Of a stretch of DNA of 64,000 nucleotides, positions 16,344-24,700 are shown piece after piece (within the stretch, counting starts at the first letter, position 1; every line of letters starts with the position of its first letter). Source of the stretch: an uncultured Maribacter sp. GTDB taxonomy: Bacteria > Bacteroidota > Bacteroidia > Flavobacteriales > Flavobacteriaceae. The stretch spans positions 62,001 to 126,000 of the forward strand of contig CANNFY010000006.1 in assembly GCA_947504045.1 (NCBI GenBank), in the 5' to 3' direction. The translations under genes were made by a program, and so were the position numbers. Below the pieces are notes generated by a model. The model was not told the DNA's origin. It was given only the letters and a program-made list of their open reading frames with translations, and did not search any database.

Positions 16344-18275
16344 TTAATCAAATTTATGTCTTACAAAAGCTTCCATAGCTGCGTAATCCGATAACCCGAG
16401 TGCTCTGTATCGAGCGGCAGTATCTTTATTACGCTCTTCGGCTCTCATCCAAAACTCTCTAGAATCGTCTCCTTGAAACATTACACCATCTTTTTGCGAT
16501 TGGTGGCAGAATATTGCATAACGTTTTTTAAGTACTTGTCCTGGGCTCATTGGAACAGCCATTTCTATTTCATTAATATCCCATTCGTGCCAAGCGCCTC
16601 TATAAAGCCATAACCAACAATCTTTCATAAATTCTTCGGATTGCATTTGTTTCATAGCTTCAAAAACAGCATCAAGACAAACTTTATGTGTGCCATGTGG
16701 GTCTGCTAAATCTCCTGCAGCAAAAATTTGATGCGGTTTAATTTCTCTAATATAATCTTTCATTATCAGAACATCAACCTCAGATAAGTTGTCTTTTTTT
16801 ATTGTTCCTGTTTCATAAAAAGGAAGGTCCAGAAAACGTACATTGGCATCATCAAGGCCTACATATCTTGTAGCGGCGTAAGACTCACTACGTCTTATGT
16901 TTCCTTTTAATTTTCTAACCTCTAGCGTATCAAAACTACTTTCGTTTTTACTTTTAATAGAGTCTATAAGTTTTTGAGCTTCATCAGAAGAGCTAATACG
17001 TTTTGCTATTTCTGCATATCTAATAGCATCGGTATCTGAAACAGCAATGTTTCCAGAAGTTTGGTAGGCAACATGTACTTCATGTCCTTGTTCTACTAAT
17101 CTATCAAAAGTACCTCCCATAGAAATAACGTCATCGTCTGGGTGAGGACTAAAAATAATAACACGTTTTTTTGCAGGTAAAGCTCTTTCAGGTCTACTTG
17201 TGTCATCTGCATTTGGTTTTCCTCCAGGCCACCCTGTAATAGTATGTTGTAGTCTGTTAAACATTTTTATGTTTAAATCGTATGAATCTTGCGCAGATAG
17301 TAAGCCAGACATACCATTGTCATTATAATCTTTATCTGTTAAGCTTAAAATAGATTTGTTGTTTTCGTTACAAAGCCAAACAATTGCTTTTGCCGTTAAA
17401 CTTTCTGTCCATTCTAAAGACTCATCAACTAACCATGGAGTTTTATTTCTGGTTAATTCGGCACCTGCAGCAGAATCAAGTACAAATGTGCAGTTTTTAT
17501 GTTGTTGTAAATATGTAGCAGGTACATGAGAGGATATTTCTCCTTCTACCGTTTTTTTAATAATCTCGGCTTTATTTTGTCCCCAACCAAGTAAAACAAG
17601 TCTTTTGGCGTTCATTACAGTAGAAATTCCCATTGTAATGGCTTTTTTAGGAACATTATCTATTCCTAAAAAGGCAGGAGCAGCATCTACTCTTGTAATA
17701 TGGTCTAGTGTTATAACTCTAGTACCAGAATTATAATGTGAGCCAGGTTCGTTAAAACCAACATGACCAGTTCTACCAATACCTAATAATTGAAAGTCTA
17801 ATCCGCCAAACTTTTTAATTGCTTGCTCATAGGCTAAGCAATAATCGATAACAAATTCTGGAGCAATAGTTCCGTCAGGAATATGAATATTTTCACTAGG
17901 AATATCAATATGATTAAATAAATGTTCGTGCATAAAGAACCAATAACTCTGTCGGTTATCTTTTTCCATTGGTAAATACTCGTCCAAATTAAATGTAACT
18001 ACATTAGAAAAGCTTAACCCTTCTTCTTTATGCATTCTTACAAGTTCTTCATATACTCTAATAGGGGAGGAGCCAGTAGCTAAACCTAATACACAATTTT
18101 TCTTTGCATCTTGTTTTTTGCGTATTAAAGCTGCTATTTCATGCGCAACTTTAATTGATGCTTCGTTCGAATCTTCGAAAATTACATTGTGTATTTTTTC
18201 AAAACGAGTTTCTTCAAAATGACCTACTGGTTTATAACCAATATCAATTCCAGTCTTTTTTTCTTTTTGTGCCAT
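16344..18275 (-). CDS. nagB: glucosamine-6-phosphate deaminase fused to PIG-L/LmbE deacetylase-like domain
   Basis: NagB converts GlcN-6-P to fructose-6-P and ammonia. From the chosen ATG the protein has 643 residues. Residues about 20-300 are the NagB domain: TGSSP near 68, catalytic Asp98 in NLDEY, and GIGRTGHVGFNEP at 165-177. E. coli has Asp141 where this protein has Thr169. Residues about 370-600 form a PIG-L/LmbE domain with HPDDD (His378) and HGTH (His527, His530) as likely metal ligands. Long NagB proteins of this type are known in Bacteroidota. An in-frame ATG at 18293 is also possible; one at 18335 lies upstream of the -7 box and is rejected. First gene of the salvage operon. Confidence 0.92.
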   Translation of the reverse strand: MAQKEKKTGIDIGYKPVGHFEETRFEKIHNVIFEDSNEASIKVAHEIAALIRKKQDAKKNCVLGLATGSSPIRVYEELVRMHKEEGLSFSNVVTFNLDEYLPMEKDNRQSYWFFMHEHLFNHIDIPSENIHIPDGTIAPEFVIDYCLAYEQAIKKFGGLDFQLLGIGRTGHVGFNEPGSHYNSGTRVITLDHITRVDAAPAFLGIDNVPKKAITMGISTVMNAKRLVLLGWGQNKAEIIKKTVEGEISSHVPATYLQQHKNCTFVLDSAAGAELTRNKTPWLVDESLEWTESLTAKAIVWLCNENNKSILSLTDKDYNDNGMSGLLSAQDSYDLNIKMFNRLQHTITGWPGGKPNADDTSRPERALPAKKRVIIFSPHPDDDVISMGGTFDRLVEQGHEVHVAYQTSGNIAVSDTDAIRYAEIAKRISSSDEAQKLIDSIKSKNESSFDTLEVRKLKGNIRRSESYAATRYVGLDDANVRFLDLPFYETGTIKKDNLSEVDVLIMKDYIREIKPHQIFAAGDLADPHGTHKVCLDAVFEAMKQMQSEEFMKDCWLWLYRGAWHEWDINEIEMAVPMSPGQVLKKRYAIFCHQSQKDGVMFQGDDSREFWMRAEERNKDTAARYRALGLSDYAAMEAFVRHKFD

Positions 18276-18322
18276 AATTAATGTTTCTAACATAAGGTTT
18301 AAACTAAATTTTAAGAACACAG

Positions 18323-18330
18323 CAAATGTA
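18323..18330 (-). promoter_or_regulatory. -7 promoter box of the nagB operon
   Basis: Reads TACATTTG on the minus strand, an exact TAnnTTTG match. Transcription would begin near 18317, excluding the ATG at 18335 and leaving a 24-42 base leader to the two downstream ATGs. The -33 position is occupied by a TAAAACGG box instead of TTTG. Confidence 0.65.
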
Positions 18331-18331
18331 G

Positions 18332-18345
18332 GCATAAAAACAGCA
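18332..18345 (-). promoter_or_regulatory. degenerate operator-like box A at the nagB promoter
   Basis: GCATAAAAACAGCA differs in two positions from GCATAAAACGGCA-type boxes nearby, allowing for one extra A. It abuts the nagB -7 box and would block RNA polymerase if bound. It is the weakest member of the set. Confidence 0.35.
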
Positions 18346-18348
18346 TAT

Positions 18349-18362
18349 TTGCCGTTTTATGC
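18349..18362 (-). promoter_or_regulatory. operator box B (GCATAAAACGGCAA, minus strand)
   Basis: Identical over 14 bases to box C, 22 bases away, about two helical turns. Its TAAAACGG core ends 21 bases before the nagB -7 box, covering the -33 region. It is the probable binding site for the divergent DeoR-family regulator. Confidence 0.7.
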
Positions 18363-18370
18363 TTTTTATT

Positions 18371-18384
18371 TTGCCGTTTTATGC
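18371..18384 (-). promoter_or_regulatory. operator box C (GCATAAAACGGCAA, minus strand)
   Basis: A perfect 14-base copy of box B in the same orientation. The repeated element and helical spacing argue for cooperative binding of one regulator on one face of the DNA. Confidence 0.7.
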
Positions 18385-18407
18385 AATTTTTATTAATGTG
18401 GTAATAT

Positions 18408-18415
18408 TAAAACGG
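18408..18415 (+). promoter_or_regulatory. operator half-box D (TAAAACGG, plus strand)
   Basis: Core-only copy of the box, pointing toward the regulator gene and exactly 10 bases upstream of box E. It mirrors box C on the other side of the control region. Confidence 0.55.
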
Positions 18416-18416
18416 A

Positions 18417-18427
18417 ATAAAACGGCA
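18417..18427 (+). promoter_or_regulatory. operator box E (ATAAAACGGCA, plus strand)
   Basis: Eleven-base match to boxes B and C in the opposite orientation. Its TAAAACGG core ends 19 bases before the regulator gene's -7 box, so it occupies the -33 position just as box B does at nagB. This fits autoregulation. Confidence 0.65.
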
Positions 18428-18444
18428 TTTTTGTTAATATTGAT

Positions 18445-18452
18445 TATCTTTG
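18445..18452 (+). promoter_or_regulatory. -7 promoter box of the regulator-murQ operon
   Basis: TATCTTTG, an exact TAnnTTTG match, 31 bases before the ATG of the DeoR-family gene. No TTTG -33 element at the right distance; box E is there instead. Confidence 0.65.
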
Positions 18453-18483
18453 GGTATTAAATTAAATTATTAGCAATACGTGC

Positions 18484-19233
18484 ATGTTAAAAGAAGAAAG
18501 ACAGCAAACTATTTTAAGGGTAGTAGAGCTTCATAATAGAATATTATTGACAGATATTGCAGAAACCTTAGATGTTTCTATAGATACTATTCGACGTGAT
18601 GTAAAAGAATTAGATGCAGATAATAAGCTTAAAAAGGTTCATGGTGGAGCAATATCGTTAGGGTTTACCACCAATAGTGTAAAAAATAAAAATATATATA
18701 AATTAGAGCAGAAGACAATTATTGCAGAAAAAGCCGCAGCCTTACTTAAAGATGGTTCTGTAATATTTGTAGATGGTGGTACTACTTGTAACGAGTTGGC
18801 AAGATTAATTCCTAATAACTTAGATTTAACTTGTTTTACCCATAGTATACCTGTTGCTATGGAACTACTTACAAAATCTAATGTAACCGTAATTTTAATT
18901 GGCGGGCAAGTTTCTAAAGAATCGCAAATTTCTATTGGAGCCAATGCTATTCATAATCTTTCAGAAATAAAAGTTGATTACAGCTTTATTGGTACGGGTT
19001 ATGTAGATTCTTATTATGGACTTACAGAGTTTGATTGGGATATTGTTCAAGTAAAAAAAGCAATTATAAAATGTTCTAAGAAAACCGTATTGTTATCCAT
19101 TTCAGAAAAACTAAATTCGCAGCATCGGTATAAAAGTTGTGATATTAATGCTATTAATACCATGATTACCGAATTGGAACCGGAAAATGAGTTGCTTAAC
19201 TCTTTTAGAAATCACGACATTAGAATTTTATAA
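18484..19233 (+). CDS. DeoR/GlpR-family transcriptional regulator of amino-sugar salvage
   Basis: A 249-residue cytoplasmic DNA-binding protein. The N-terminal winged helix-turn-helix (about 5-57) contains LTDIAETLDVSIDTIRRDVKELD, followed by the family signature KKVHGGA. The C-terminal DeoR sensor domain carries FVDGGTTCNELA and KVDYSFIGTGYVD and normally binds a sugar phosphate. It is divergent from nagB and 5 bases upstream of murQ. The repeated TAAAACGG boxes at both promoters are its probable sites. A sugar-6-phosphate such as GlcNAc-6-P or MurNAc-6-P is the likely effector, but that is inference; repression and activation cannot be distinguished here. Confidence 0.9.
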   Translation: MLKEERQQTILRVVELHNRILLTDIAETLDVSIDTIRRDVKELDADNKLKKVHGGAISLGFTTNSVKNKNIYKLEQKTIIAEKAAALLKDGSVIFVDGGTTCNELARLIPNNLDLTCFTHSIPVAMELLTKSNVTVILIGGQVSKESQISIGANAIHNLSEIKVDYSFIGTGYVDSYYGLTEFDWDIVQVKKAIIKCSKKTVLLSISEKLNSQHRYKSCDINAINTMITELEPENELLNSFRNHDIRIL

Positions 19234-19238
19234 ATACT

Positions 19239-20048
19239 ATGAGTTATATTAAAATAACAGAAGCGTCTTCTAATCATGATAATTTAGAACAATTAGACAC
19301 GGCATCTATCCTTAAAAAAATGAATGAGGAAGATAAAAAAGTGGCAGATGCTGTGGCAGAAGTAATTCCGCAAATAACAAAATTAGTAGATGGTTTAGAA
19401 GAAAGGTTTTATAAAGAAGGAAGACTCTTTTACATTGGGGCAGGCACAAGTGGCAGATTAGGAATTTTAGACGCTTCTGAAATTCCGCCAACCTTTGGAA
19501 TGCCACATGAAAGAGTAATTGGTTTAATTGCCGGTGGAGATACCGCAATACGAAAAGCAGTGGAAAATGCAGAAGATGCAACCAACCAGGCATGGAAAGA
19601 TTTAGAAGCGCATAATATAACTAAAATAGACGTTGTTGTAGGAATAGCGGCATCTGGCACAACACCTTATGTGTTAGGAGGTATAAAAGCAGCTAAAGAA
19701 AAAGGGTTGTTAACTGCAGGTATAACTAATAACCCAGGCTCTCCTTTAGCGCAATTAGCTGAAATTCCAATAGAAATAAATGTAGGACCAGAGTTTGTAA
19801 CTGGTAGTACAAGAATGAAAAGCGGAACCTCGCAAAAGTTAGCTTTAAATATGATTTCTACAGCTTTAATGATACGTATAGGTAGAGTTAAAGGAAATAA
19901 AATGGTAAACATGCAACTTACTAATGATAAGTTGGTAGATAGAGGTACTCGTTATATAATGGAGGCTTTAGATATTTCGTATAAAAAAGCAGAGGAATTA
20001 TTAAAACAATATGGCTCTGTTAAATTAGCAATTGAGGCTAAAAAATAA
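19239..20048 (+). CDS. murQ: N-acetylmuramic acid 6-phosphate etherase
   Basis: Splits the lactyl ether of MurNAc-6-P to give GlcNAc-6-P and D-lactate in the cytoplasm. It has 269 residues, slightly shorter than E. coli MurQ. The SIS domain carries GAGTSGRLG at 68-75 and the catalytic Glu81 in DASEIPPTFG; GIAASGTTPYV and EFVTGSTRMKSGT are further family signatures. It is cotranscribed with the DeoR-family gene (5-base gap) and converges on the cytochrome c gene with only 2 bases between. It completes the route from AnmK toward NagB. Confidence 0.95.
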   Translation: MSYIKITEASSNHDNLEQLDTASILKKMNEEDKKVADAVAEVIPQITKLVDGLEERFYKEGRLFYIGAGTSGRLGILDASEIPPTFGMPHERVIGLIAGGDTAIRKAVENAEDATNQAWKDLEAHNITKIDVVVGIAASGTTPYVLGGIKAAKEKGLLTAGITNNPGSPLAQLAEIPIEINVGPEFVTGSTRMKSGTSQKLALNMISTALMIRIGRVKGNKMVNMQLTNDKLVDRGTRYIMEALDISYKKAEELLKQYGSVKLAIEAKK

Positions 20049-20050
20049 GG

Positions 20051-20458
20051 TTACTTTATAAGAGAAGATACTTCCTCCGGAGTAACCATTTTGTTGCTAG
20101 TGTTCCCCCACGTATTTAATATGTAGTTCATAACATCTGCTACTTCTTCAGGTTCTAACCCTTGGCTTGGCATGGTGTTGTTATAGGCTTTTCCATTTAC
20201 AATAATTTCTCCTTGTAAACCATATACTATAGCTTTTATGCTTTCTGTTCTATTATTTAATAAGTAATCTGATTTTGCTAATGGAGGAAAAACGCTTGCA
20301 AAACCTTTTCCTTTTTTTCGATGACAAGTAACACAAAAGTCGGAGTAAATTTCTTCCCCTTTTAATATACTTTCTTGTAAGTTTGGCTCTGGTTCTTGTT
20401 GCGAAAAAGAAAATGAAAAGCCAATAAAAAATAAAAAAATGCTTGTTAATATTTTCAT
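20051..20458 (-). CDS. secreted cytochrome c
   Basis: A 135-residue periplasmic monohaem cytochrome c. The signal peptide (about 1-20, ending SFSQ) is followed by haem site CVTCH at 42-46 and the probable Met96 axial ligand in NNTMPSQ; the C-terminal helix AD-VMNYILNTWG closes the fold. It starts 2 bases after the stop of the PQQ-type dehydrogenase gene, so it is probably that enzyme's electron acceptor. An inverted repeat GGTTACT/AGTAACC (20050-20086) spans the convergent junction with murQ and may act as a shared terminator. Confidence 0.9.
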   Translation of the reverse strand: MKILTSIFLFFIGFSFSFSQQEPEPNLQESILKGEEIYSDFCVTCHRKKGKGFASVFPPLAKSDYLLNNRTESIKAIVYGLQGEIIVNGKAYNNTMPSQGLEPEEVADVMNYILNTWGNTSNKMVTPEEVSSLIK

Positions 20459-20460
20459 TA

Positions 20461-21579
20461 CTACTTTGGGTTTAGTTTGTAAATACCTTTGCCTTCTACA
20501 GCAACATAAATATAACCATCTGGTGCTTGTTTTACCGCTCTTACTCTTCCTAAGTTAGATAGAATTTTTTCTCTATAAATTACATTGTTGTTTTTTAAAA
20601 CTAGCCTTTCTAGATACTGGTATTTTAAAGAGCCTACTAAAAGGTTGCCTTTCCATTCTGGGTATTTGTCCGAAGTTACAAAAGTCATTCCGCTAGGGGC
20701 AATAGAAGGAGTCCAATAATATAAGGGTTGTTCCATACCTTTCATTTTGGTTTTGTTACTTATTTTGGTGCCACTATAATTAAGTCCGTAGGTAATTATT
20801 GGCCAGCCATAATTGCCTCCTTTTTTTATTATATTTATTTCATCGCCGCCTTTTGGGCCATGCTCGTGACTCCAGATTTCTTTTGTGTTTGGGTGTATGG
20901 TTAGTCCTTGTGGGTTTCTGTGCCCGTAACTGTAAATTGCGGTTTTCGCATTTTTTTCATCTACAAAAGGATTGTCTTTCGGAATTGTACCATCGTCATG
21001 TAATCTATATATTTTACCACCATCACGGTATAGGTCTTGCGGGTTTATATCTCTTTCTCCTCTTTCGCCTATAGAAAAGTATAAATAACCCTCTTTGTCA
21101 AATACTATTCTAGAACCAAAATGTTGTCCTTTAGTAGTGTTAGGAGTAGCTTTGTAAAGCACTTCTTTTTCAATAAGAGAAGTGTCTTTTAATTTGGCTC
21201 TAAGTATAGCAGTATGGCCACCTTTTTCTTCTCCTTTAGAAGAGGAATAAGAGAAATATATCCAACCATTTTCTTTGTAATTTGGGTGTAGGGCAACATC
21301 TAATAAACCACCTTGACCTCTATTATAAACTGTAGGAACATTAGCAATTTTTTGTTTTTTATTATCTCTAAATAGAATTAACTCTCCTTTTTTATCTGTA
21401 ATTAAAAGGTTTCCATTAGGCATAAATGCAACCCCCCATGGAATATCTATCTCATCGACCAATAGCATAGCAGTAAAAAGCTTGCTTTTTGGTTCAGATA
21501 CCTTGTTTGTTATTGGTTGGCCAATCGATAAATTGTGCATTACAACGAATAACCAAAAATAAAAGACACTTTTTTTCAT
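20461..21579 (-). CDS. PQQ-dependent sugar dehydrogenase (soluble, YliI/Asd type)
   Basis: Periplasmic six-bladed beta-propeller dehydrogenase oxidising aldose sugars with PQQ. It has 372 residues with a signal peptide ending near SIGQ. Diagnostic segments are WGVAFMPNGNLLITDKKG, GQGGLLDVALHP, SYGHRNPQGL and EHGPKGGDEIN, which include Ca2+/PQQ-contacting residues in the family. It forms a two-gene unit with the cytochrome c downstream. The actual substrate and the source of PQQ are not shown here; no pqq synthesis genes are present in the window. Confidence 0.9.
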   Translation of the reverse strand: MKKSVFYFWLFVVMHNLSIGQPITNKVSEPKSKLFTAMLLVDEIDIPWGVAFMPNGNLLITDKKGELILFRDNKKQKIANVPTVYNRGQGGLLDVALHPNYKENGWIYFSYSSSKGEEKGGHTAILRAKLKDTSLIEKEVLYKATPNTTKGQHFGSRIVFDKEGYLYFSIGERGERDINPQDLYRDGGKIYRLHDDGTIPKDNPFVDEKNAKTAIYSYGHRNPQGLTIHPNTKEIWSHEHGPKGGDEINIIKKGGNYGWPIITYGLNYSGTKISNKTKMKGMEQPLYYWTPSIAPSGMTFVTSDKYPEWKGNLLVGSLKYQYLERLVLKNNNVIYREKILSNLGRVRAVKQAPDGYIYVAVEGKGIYKLNPK

Positions 21580-21722
21580 GACTTTACGTTAGAATAATAT
21601 TAAATAAGGCAATAAAATTTTTGTTTAAAATAAATAGAAAAATATAAGTTTAAATAATTACACTAAAAAAACATTTTGGTTCCCCAAATCAAAAAATTGT
21701 TTTTTTTAATACGACTTAACCT

Positions 21723-24700
21723 ATGCTACCAAAAAAAACAAAGTATACTTTGTATGCTGTTCTGTTGGTTATTGTTTCTGCAATTTATTCTTCTGCAGTT
21801 GCAAACACAACAGTTTTTGAAGTGCTTAAAGATATAAGTATTTCAGAACAAGATGCCGCACCAAAAACAGAGTTTACCAGAACTGAAAATACAAATACTT
21901 TTAATACTAAAAGTAAAAATGTTACTGCAACTAGTATGGTTGCTCCTATGTTTACCACAATAGTACAAGGGGCAGATAGTGAAGTTACTTGTAATGATAA
22001 TGGATTTACAGTAGCTCGTTTTAATCTCTGTGGAGATTTTGATGATAGAGTGTTAAGTTTATCTGGGGGGCCGTATACAACAGTACAATGGCAAGAATTT
22101 ACTTGTGCTCCCGATGTAAATGAAGATTGTCCGGATACAACAATATCTTGTTATTCAACGGTTTCTATGGGGCAAACATATACTTTAGATGCAAGTTCTA
22201 TTTCTTCTACAACAGGAGCGGAATATAGAGTAATAGCAGATGGGCAGCCCTATTATATAAAAGTTAAGAAAAGTAGTATTACACAAACCTATGTTAAACA
22301 AGATTACATTTGTGGTGTAGATGGAAGAATACAAATAACAAACCTATCTAGTGCTTATGAGTTTAGTATAGATAGTGGTAGTGGTTTTGGTCCATGGCAA
22401 GGTCCTATTTTTGATAATTTATTGCCTGGTACTTATGTTGTAAAAGCAAGATTACAGAATACTCCAAATACTTGTGAATATCCGTACGAACCTATTACAA
22501 TAGATCAGTTAGATATGGATATTGATGTTACATTTGTAGATGCACAATGTAGCGGAGAAACAGGAAGTGTTACTGTAACTCCTACCGCAGGTATTGGTCC
22601 GTATAAGTATACTTTAATTAATGATAGTGGAGTAGCACAAGAGTTTACAGCTTTTATAGCAGATAACCCTTATACTTTTTCAGCTGTTGGTTTTGGCACC
22701 TATACGGTACAAGTAGAAACACAACAGTGTACAGGGGATCCATTAAACGGTATAGACCCTCCAAGACAAACATTAGATACTTCAGGAAACCCTATTGTAA
22801 TAGGTGATGGCTTAGTTGCTTTAGATGCCTCTACGGAGGTAAATAGTAGTTTTGGTTGTTCTACAATAACAAGTGTAGATATTACAGTTAATACTTCTGG
22901 TGGAGCACCACCATATACGTTTATTGTAAATGGTTCAGGACCTACTAGTCCTTCTTATACAGGAACTACAACACATACGGTTACCTCACCAGGTAGTTAC
23001 GATTTTTTAATTACAGATAGTAATGGTTGTACTATTACTGCATCCTCAAATGTGGAATCTTTATTACCGCCAGATGTAAATGCTACTGGAATAGATGGAA
23101 CCTGTTCTAATGGAGGAGCAAAGATTAATTTTAATGTTACAGATGCACGTGGATATAATTTATCGTATAGAGTAGATCCTGGTGATCCTTGGGTAGCTTC
23201 TAATCAAATAACTGTTACTGCTGACCCTAGCGGAACTTTATATGATCAAATAGAAGTACGTTACCAACAAGGTGGATTTGAGTGTACTATGCCATTAAAT
23301 GATGTTACCGTAAGTAGTGTTGGTGTAATATCTGGTACTGCAACAAAAATTTCAGATAGAACTTGTGATGGTTCTGGTGGTACAATTGGAGGCCAAATAG
23401 ATTTTGGTCCTGCTAGTGGTGGTTCAGGAAGCGGCTATACATTTAGTATTGATGGTACAAACTTTACAACAACTACTTCATATACAAATTTAGTAGCAGG
23501 TACATATACACCCATGATTGAAGATGGGGGTGGTTGTAGATTAGAATTAACACCAATTACTATTTTAGAAGTAGACCCACCGACCGATATAGATTTTGTA
23601 GCTACAAATAGTAATTGTGCAGCAAATACAGTAGACTTGCAGTTGGTTCCTACTTTAGGAACGGGAGGAGCTACAATTGCTAATTTTTCGATTATTAGTC
23701 CATTTGTAAATGATAATGGAGCTAGTGATACTTTTGTTGCTTTAGATGCTACACAGTCTTATATTTTTCAAATAAGAGATAGTAATGGTTGTACCTATAC
23801 AGAAGGGTATAGCCCAGTTTTAACCAGTTCTATTAGAGCAAGAGTTAAATCCGGAGGAGATTTAAGAGTATGTAATGGAGCAACAGATGGTACAGGAACT
23901 TTCTTAATAGATGGTTTTGGTACAAACTACACTTATAATATAAACGGAGGAACAGAAAGCGCTCCTCAAAATAATGGCGAGGTAGATTTACCACTTTCTG
24001 GTCAAGGAACTTATACTATTACCGTAACAGATGTAGATACAGGTTGTACAGATACAGCTTCTTTTGATATTCAAGAAGCGGCTCCTTTAACTTTAACAGG
24101 AGCAGTAACCGATATGAGTTGTGCTAATGGTAATGTTGGTAGGGTTAGAGCAACAGCTACAGGTGGCTGGGAAGCATATAGTTATACATTAACTCCTCCT
24201 AGTGGACCAGTACAAGGACCAAAATCTGGAAGAACTTTTAATAATTTAACAGAAGCAGGCACGTATGAGTTACTTGTAGAAGATACAGAAGGTTGTACAG
24301 CAACATTTAGTTTTACATTAACACCATTAGATGCTCCTACAATAAGTTTAGATACTACAGCTTCAGATTTTTGCTACGTAGCAGGAACTGGCGCAACCGC
24401 TGTAGTAAGTTCTACCGCAGGTACGGCACCAATTGGAACACATGAATATAGAATAAATGGAGGAACACTTCAGGCTTCTTCTACTTTTTCAGGTTTAACA
24501 CCAGGAAATTATACTATAGAGGTGGTAGATGATAATAATTGTACGGATAGTGTTAATATAACCATAGAAGCCCAATTAAGAGTAAATACTAGTTTGGTTA
24601 CAGAAATACCTTGTGGTACAAGTGATGGTAGAATTCGAGTAAATATAAATGGTGGTTATACGCCAGGTTCTCAATATGAAGTGAGTATTGATGATGGGGT

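Noticed and set aside
18293-18335. Longer NagB start at the ATG at 18335
   Set aside because: It would place translation start upstream of the -7 box and inside the operator-like box, and the added residues have no family counterpart.
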